From: Alviniconcha marisindica
Taxonomy: Eukaryota > Mollusca > Gastropoda > Provannidae
Direction of reading: 5' to 3'
DNA: 64,000 nt
Assembly (NCBI GenBank): GCA_018857735.1
Contig: JABMCL010003601.1
Location: 207,501 to 271,500 of the forward strand
Under the pieces are notes generated by a model. The model saw only the letters and a list, made by a program, of their open reading frames with translations. It was not told the DNA's origin and ran no database searches. Position numbers and translations under genes: made by a program. Shown here one piece after another: positions 58,792 to 64,000 of the stretch (positions are counted from its first letter, which is position 1; every line of letters begins with the position of its first letter).

Positions 58792-59212
58792 AGCTGTTTA
58801 CAGCCGAAAAGAAAGGTCTTACTTTAATGACCAAAAAATCGTCTGCTAGAAAGATCGTCTGTACCAAAGCTCAGTGGTCCCACGAAACCTTAAACTGTAG
58901 CAAAAGCATTCAATTGAGCAAATGGAAGATGCCCTGTAACTCAACTGATCCACAACATGCTCAACATTTACAAGTGCTCCTAAGACACAAATTCAGCAGA
59001 ATGTCAGCACCGTGGTTTGCCGGTCGCCTGAGATGGTCTGAACCGACAGCTGATTCGGGATAAGGGATCTAAAACCAAATGTTATTGGTGAATCGCAAAC
59101 AGGAGATTCCAAATCCTGACCAATCAACTTCTCTTACACATTACTGTGTCTCGGAGAACGAAACCAAACAGGGTACACTACTCTCTTAGAGCAAGAAAAG
59201 ATAAAATTCAAA
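58792..59212. promoter_or_regulatory. Putative FDFT1/PEF1 bidirectional promoter
   Basis: 421 bp separate the two divergent start codons. ATTGG (inverted CCAAT) at 59084-59088 and CCAAT at 59120-59124, about 36 bp apart, are likely NF-Y sites. No TATA box is evident. NF-Y sites beside SREBP elements control vertebrate FDFT1; I see no clear SRE consensus here. The promoter role is inferred from position and CCAAT boxes only. Confidence 0.6.
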
Positions 59213-61537
59213 ATGGCTTACCCATACGGACAGGTAACAATGTTCAATGTGCTTTGTATCAAACTACAAATGGTTTTTGATGTATTTCACTATAATCAGC
59301 AGAAGAAGCTTGTTCGTACAACACTATACATACTGACTGTGAAACAAATCTTGATTTTATTAGGGTGCAAGAGGGGTGTAATTTTGCAAATTTGTTGAAT
59401 TTTTTTTGCCTGCGAACTTGCCAGTGCCACTGTGGCAGGAAAAACGAGTCCTGATTATAATTGTATTTTTTCTAAAGAGTCAGTTTGGTTTGGTATGACG
59501 ACAGTAAGGCTAAATGTGGCCCCAAGTGCTCCTTGAAATTGTTGCCTTTGTTTTGTTTTTGGTGGGAATTAACCCCTAAAATAGTTTAATGGATTCGAAG
59601 TCCTGACTTCCTCATTCCAGGATGATCATTATATCTTGAGCAATCACACTGTCAGCAATTGCACAATACTTTTATGGAATGAGCGAACAACTGCTGGCGA
59701 GGTTGACAAAATGGAACAGGATTTTATTGACCAATTTGGTCCAGTAAGATAAAAACAGGGAAATGCGTGTTGTTGTTTCCCTGTTTTCTTCTTCTTTACT
59801 GGCAAACTCATTTTCCTAGATCTGTTCCAATACTTTTATGTCAGTAGATCCTATCTCTTCATTTGAGTAAGCCTTTGAAATAGAGTTGAAGAAGGGGTCA
59901 TAGCTCAGTGGTAAGCAACTAGCAAGTTGCACAGACTCAGTCAGAAACTCCCAACTTCTAAGCATTTGTTTTCATTGTTCACTACAGAACAGCAATGAGT
60001 CAAACGATGACACTCGCAACTTGACAAAAGCCCAGTGACATAAAATTTGACAAGACAAATGCTTGATGGACAACAGATCAAACTGATACTAATGACACTG
60101 ACAGTATCCCAAATTATGAAAGGACATAAGTCATAACTCAAACTCAGAGTCAGAGCCATATAATAATTAATATATCCTTTTTGTTGTGAGTGTTCTAACT
60201 TCTGTGCTGTGCCTGTGGTTGGTTTGGAGTTTAGACCAGCCTTTACCTGAACATATGATTATGAATATGAATATGACTTTTGGATTAAAAATAAAAAGGC
60301 AATTGGCTGTTGTTTTGTATTGCTATTTACAATTTATGTAGTGTGATGATCCATATTATATGAATTACAATATTAATAATTATATCAACACATTTATGGC
60401 TGCAACTGACCCCTTAGTTTGACCCTAAACACAATGATACCAAAATTCTTTAAATCAAAATGGGACCAATTTTTCTCTACAGTGGATATGCCTGGTATTT
60501 ACCTACATGCTTACGACACGCTGTTGCTTCTACAGTCTTACTCAAACATTTCACAAATTTTGTGGAAGGCATAAACAGTAATATATATATAGTAAGATAC
60601 TAAGAACAGCATAAGACTTTCAAAAGTTTTGGGGGCGGCAATTTTAGTCGACAGATGCATGGAGAAATTCTGAAAAGAAGTGCTCCATCAAATCAATAGC
60701 ATAACCAACATGCTGTCTTTGCCATTGATCTCTATTTCTGGAGGATGAAACATGAATACTGTTAGTGTTACACAGTGTTACTGTTAGTGGTATGTAAGGA
60801 AGTAATCATGGCTGAAGGAAGTCCCCACATAAACTACGCAGAGCATTTAAAACGACAGATTAATACACGTAGCCCAAGCCACTTGAGATGTAATCATTGA
60901 TATTGTTAATAATTGTTGATTGCTTTAAAAAAAGAAAGAAAAAAGAGAGATTATTTTTGATGCCTCATATTGTAAGACTAAGAGCCTGGAGTGCTTAACA
61001 AGACATAATGATACATGCATTTTATCACACACACACATGCACGCGCGTGCACACACACACGCGTGCATGCACACACACACATATGTTCACACACACACAC
61101 ATACACAACACAACATAACTGACAACACAGACAACACACTACAAATATTGTGACAATGCTGTGATGTTCTACAGCAACCCAGTTATGGAGCACCCCCAGG
61201 CTACTCCCAGCCAGGTGCACCAGGCGGCTATGGTGCCCCTCCCCCAGGGGCTGGCTATCCAGCCGGCTATGCTGGTGCCCCCGCCCCAGGGGGTTATGGG
61301 GGAGCCCCCCCAGGAGGCTACGGAGGAGGCGCACCTGCTGGATATGCTGGGGCCCCTGGTGGTAAGTCACTAGATAATAATACAATAATTAATATGATAT
61401 AATAGTTTTAATACTTCACTAGCTGTCATTTCCATAGAGTGGTATAATAATAATAATATAAATAATAATGAAAATTTGTAAAGCGCCTACCCTGCGACTC
61501 AAAAGGGTACAACTTCAAGCATAACTATGCAAAAGAT

Positions 61538-61609
<72 letters not shown>

Positions 61610-62618
61610 TGTTACTGTTACTGTACAGACTGATAGGAGTGAAGGACAGTGTGGCTTAACTGAAATATTCTGTGAAGAGAAATGTCACTCACTGTATGCT
61701 CACTGACACTGACAAGGGTGAGCGTACCGCACGTTAGACTTTACATGAATTCACAATATGAATAGCGGGACATAAAACCTCACAAGTAATTGATAAATTC
61801 TATTATTTTGTATAATTGTCTCACTTCTCAGAGTGAGAGAGAAAGGAGAAAATTCCATTGCTTAATGCTTGAGTGCAGTGAGAGAAAGAGCACTGGCCGA
61901 AGGTTTTAGTTTAAACATAGGGGATACAAAATATCCGTGTGTTCGCAGAAGAACAAAACCACCTGAAATGGATACATGTACAAAAACCACCTGAAATGGA
62001 TACATGTACACCATCATAAGGTCAGAGAGATGGGCTCACTGCCTCACATCTATAGAGATTGTAGTTTATATTTTTTTAATTTTATATACATGTATGTAAA
62101 AATAAATAAATAAATTTTGTTTATACAATTAGTGTCAGTATTCTTACACACCTGTACTCTCCTGATATCAGTTATCATCTTGCACTAATGCATTCATTAA
62201 TTTATAATATGTAATATTATTATCATATCATGTAGTATGATGTTGTTAGCCTTAATTTTGGTAATTTAATGGTAGACGAGTAATGGTTTTGCAAGTTTCG
62301 GCACTCTGATTATCAGTGTTATGACTGTATAAATTACATATAATATATATGTATAGTATACAGTATATAATGTTCAGTATGTCGATAATCGACTTGTACA
62401 GTTCATAACTTTATCGCATGTGACAGTAAAAACCTTTTCACTCTCCCTTTCAGGTCAGTGGGGTGGAGCCCCAGGAGGAATTGACCCCCAGGTAGCACAG
62501 TGGTTTCAGACAGTGGACGTGGACCGCTCAGGCCGCATCACCTCCAAAGAGCTGCAACAGGCGCTCGTCAATGCCAACTGGCAGCAGTTCAATCCAGAGA
62601 CATGTCGTCTGATGATTG
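59213..62618 (+). CDS. PEF1: Peflin-like penta-EF-hand protein, exons 1-3 (3' end outside window)
   Basis: Exon 1 59213-59233 encodes MAYPYGQ (donor gtaaca). Exon 2 61175-61361 encodes a Gly/Pro/Tyr-rich segment of GGYGAPP/AGYAGAP repeats. Exon 3 62454-62618 encodes GQWGGAPGGIDPQ, then the first EF-hand with loop DVDRSGRITSKE (residues about 91-102), then LQQALVNANW. Frames join (phase 0, then phase 1). About 124 aa are present; four more EF-hands are expected beyond 64000. Peflin is a calcium-binding adaptor that pairs with ALG-2 and acts with it at ER exit sites and as a co-adaptor for a CUL3 ubiquitin ligase. The seven-residue first exon, repeated tail and EF1 wording match peflin better than sorcin or grancalcin. 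The EF1 loop keeps its Ca2+-binding residues. The gene is head to head with FDFT1. Confidence 0.88.
59240..61170 (+). other. PEF1 intron 1
   Basis: AT-rich. An antisense family-5 fragment ('atggctgaaggaagtcccca') lies at 60808-60830 and a CA-rich stretch at 61025-61105. No other gene. Confidence 0.6.
61440..61606. repeat. Family-4 element plus (CA)n in PEF1 intron 2
   Basis: (AAT)n, 'tttgtaaagcgcctaccctg' and 'cgactcaaaagggtacaact', then a CA repeat at 61538-61604. This has the same element-plus-CA arrangement as at 11955 and 5757. Confidence 0.75.
61620..62440 (+). other. PEF1 intron 2 remainder
   Basis: AT-rich; a short tandem duplication 'accacctgaaatggatacat' occurs at 61960-62010. No exon seen. 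Confidence 0.55.
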
Positions 62619-62746
62619 GTATTTTTTCTCACATACAGTTATGCTAATAATACTGATGATTGATAGTTCTTGTCATACAGTTACACTAATAGTAATAATA
62701 CTGATGACTGGTATTTTTTTCCATACAGTTAATGAGTTATGCTAAT

Positions 62747-63087
62747 AAGTAAACATGGTGCTTAACATCCACAAAAACTACAGGGCTAACTAGGGACGGG
62801 AAGAAGGTGGGGGGTATAGAGGTTGGGGGGGAGGGGGGGGGGTATAGAGGTGGGGGAAGAGGGAGATTATATACCTATCTCTACACTGTCATCACCAGAA
62901 TGACTCCTGCATTAAGATGGGCAGTGATAAGAGCCATTTTAATGTTTCGTTAATTGTGATGAACAAAGTCACAAGACAATGTCCACAGACCACAACTTTT
63001 GAAGAGAAAGGAGAGCTGAAGCAGATTCAAACCAAGGTCCCTCCACTTACCAGCCTAACGCCTTACAACTAGGCCAAACCGGCTCAC
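62747..63087 (-). mobile_element. tRNA-derived SINE copy (family 1) in PEF1 intron 3
   Basis: Minus-strand head GTGAGCCGGTTTGGCCTAG with B box GGTTTGAATC, conserved body and tail 'gtggatgttaagcaccatgt'. It contains a G-rich expansion at 62825-62860. Confidence 0.85.
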
Positions 63088-63506
63088 ATCATGCTAATAG
63101 TAATAATACTAATGACTCATTTATAGCACTCTACCCTATGAAATAATTATGAGCTGATGGCACAGTACAGTATGATATCCTAAATACAAAGACACAAACA
63201 TAAAAATGAGTACAGTGGACAGGCACTGTGCTTTGGTCTATTATGGATGCAGCACTTGAGAAACTTAAACAATTAACAACAACAATAACAAAAAATACCC
63301 GCACACAAGTCCAGCTCATTCAGCTAACCTTCATCCAGAATCTACTAGTGCTACATGTATGCAAATAATTTTTTAGTTTTTTGTTTGTTTTTGATAGCTA
63401 TATTTAGAGTAGATCTGCTATTAAAAGTCCATTACAAACTGATATTATGCTTTGTTTGAGTCAGCCAAATCAAGAGATTTTTTATTTTAACTTTAAGGGA
63501 AGCAGA

Positions 63507-63562
<56 letters not shown>

Positions 63563-64000
63563 CCATTGGCAGGTTTAATATTTTTTAACCTGTTGCTGAA
63601 GTGATTTCTGCAGTTACTTATAATGATAATCATGTTGAAAGTTGTTTAATGCAAATATCCCGCTGTAAACTGTACTAGGCGCTGCACAATGATACATTCT
63701 GACCAAAAAAATCAACATCTTTATCGCAGCTACAGTCGGTCTGTATTTCATGTCCAACCTCATCCAATTATAGAATCAACAAGCAAGGGAGTTACTTAGC
63801 ACTCAAAAGACATCCCACAAACACAACAACAAAGACCTAAGTCACCTATGGTAACGCTCACCTTGTATGTGAGTAAATACAAGGTATATAAAGTCCACCA
63901 GAGCTACATCCTTATCCAGTTATGGCAGTCATTCCATTGATTTGATCAATATAAGCAATTTCCACCCACAACACATGCTTAGATCATATAATCATTAATA
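63088..64000 (+). other. PEF1 intron 3 (partial)
   Basis: AT-rich with a (TA)n run at 63509-63558. No EF-hand exon was recognised before the window edge. Confidence 0.55.

Overview
This is an animal nuclear genome window, probably from a gastropod-like mollusc. The genes have introns with GT..AG splice sites, two are clear metazoan orthologues (squalene synthase and peflin), and the DNA is crowded with microsatellites, minisatellites and short interspersed repeats. The repeat tails that read GACTGGGCGTAAAACACC and the tRNA-derived SINEs look molluscan to me, but that lineage call is inference and was not tested by search.

Layout. 1-4700: a SINE and two long minisatellites. 4735-10459 (+): a three-exon, four-TM claudin/PMP22-like gene whose introns are filled with microsatellites, a degraded duplication and a 1.5-kb minisatellite. 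13949-17137 (+), 23541-26345 (-) and 28882-33457 (+): three paralogous C2H2 zinc-finger genes. They share a short N-terminal exon with a DLW...ARFLLS motif, an identically placed phase-2 intron, a CX2C-X7-CX2C zinc module and 12-14 fingers. 34455-38000: a perfect-looking hairpin, then decayed LTR-retroelement remains. 39494-42713 (-): a frameshifted transposon-like gene interrupted by a 1.2-kb coding minisatellite. 43200-46040: no genes seen. 46838-58791 (-): a complete eight-exon squalene synthase gene (FDFT1). 59213-62618 (+, continuing past the edge): the first three exons of peflin (PEF1), starting 421 bp from FDFT1 in a head-to-head arrangement.

Themes. Tandem repeats have invaded gene ends. 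In three unrelated genes (zinc-finger B, zinc-finger C and FDFT1) the stop codon lies inside the first unit of a tandem array that continues into the 3' flank. Several interspersed families (tRNA-headed SINEs, a second SINE-like family with the same 3' tail, a TTATTA-ended family and an AACCGTACCGGTT hairpin family) recur throughout. The most novel item is the zinc-finger trio, which appears to define an expanding family with an N-terminal module I cannot name.
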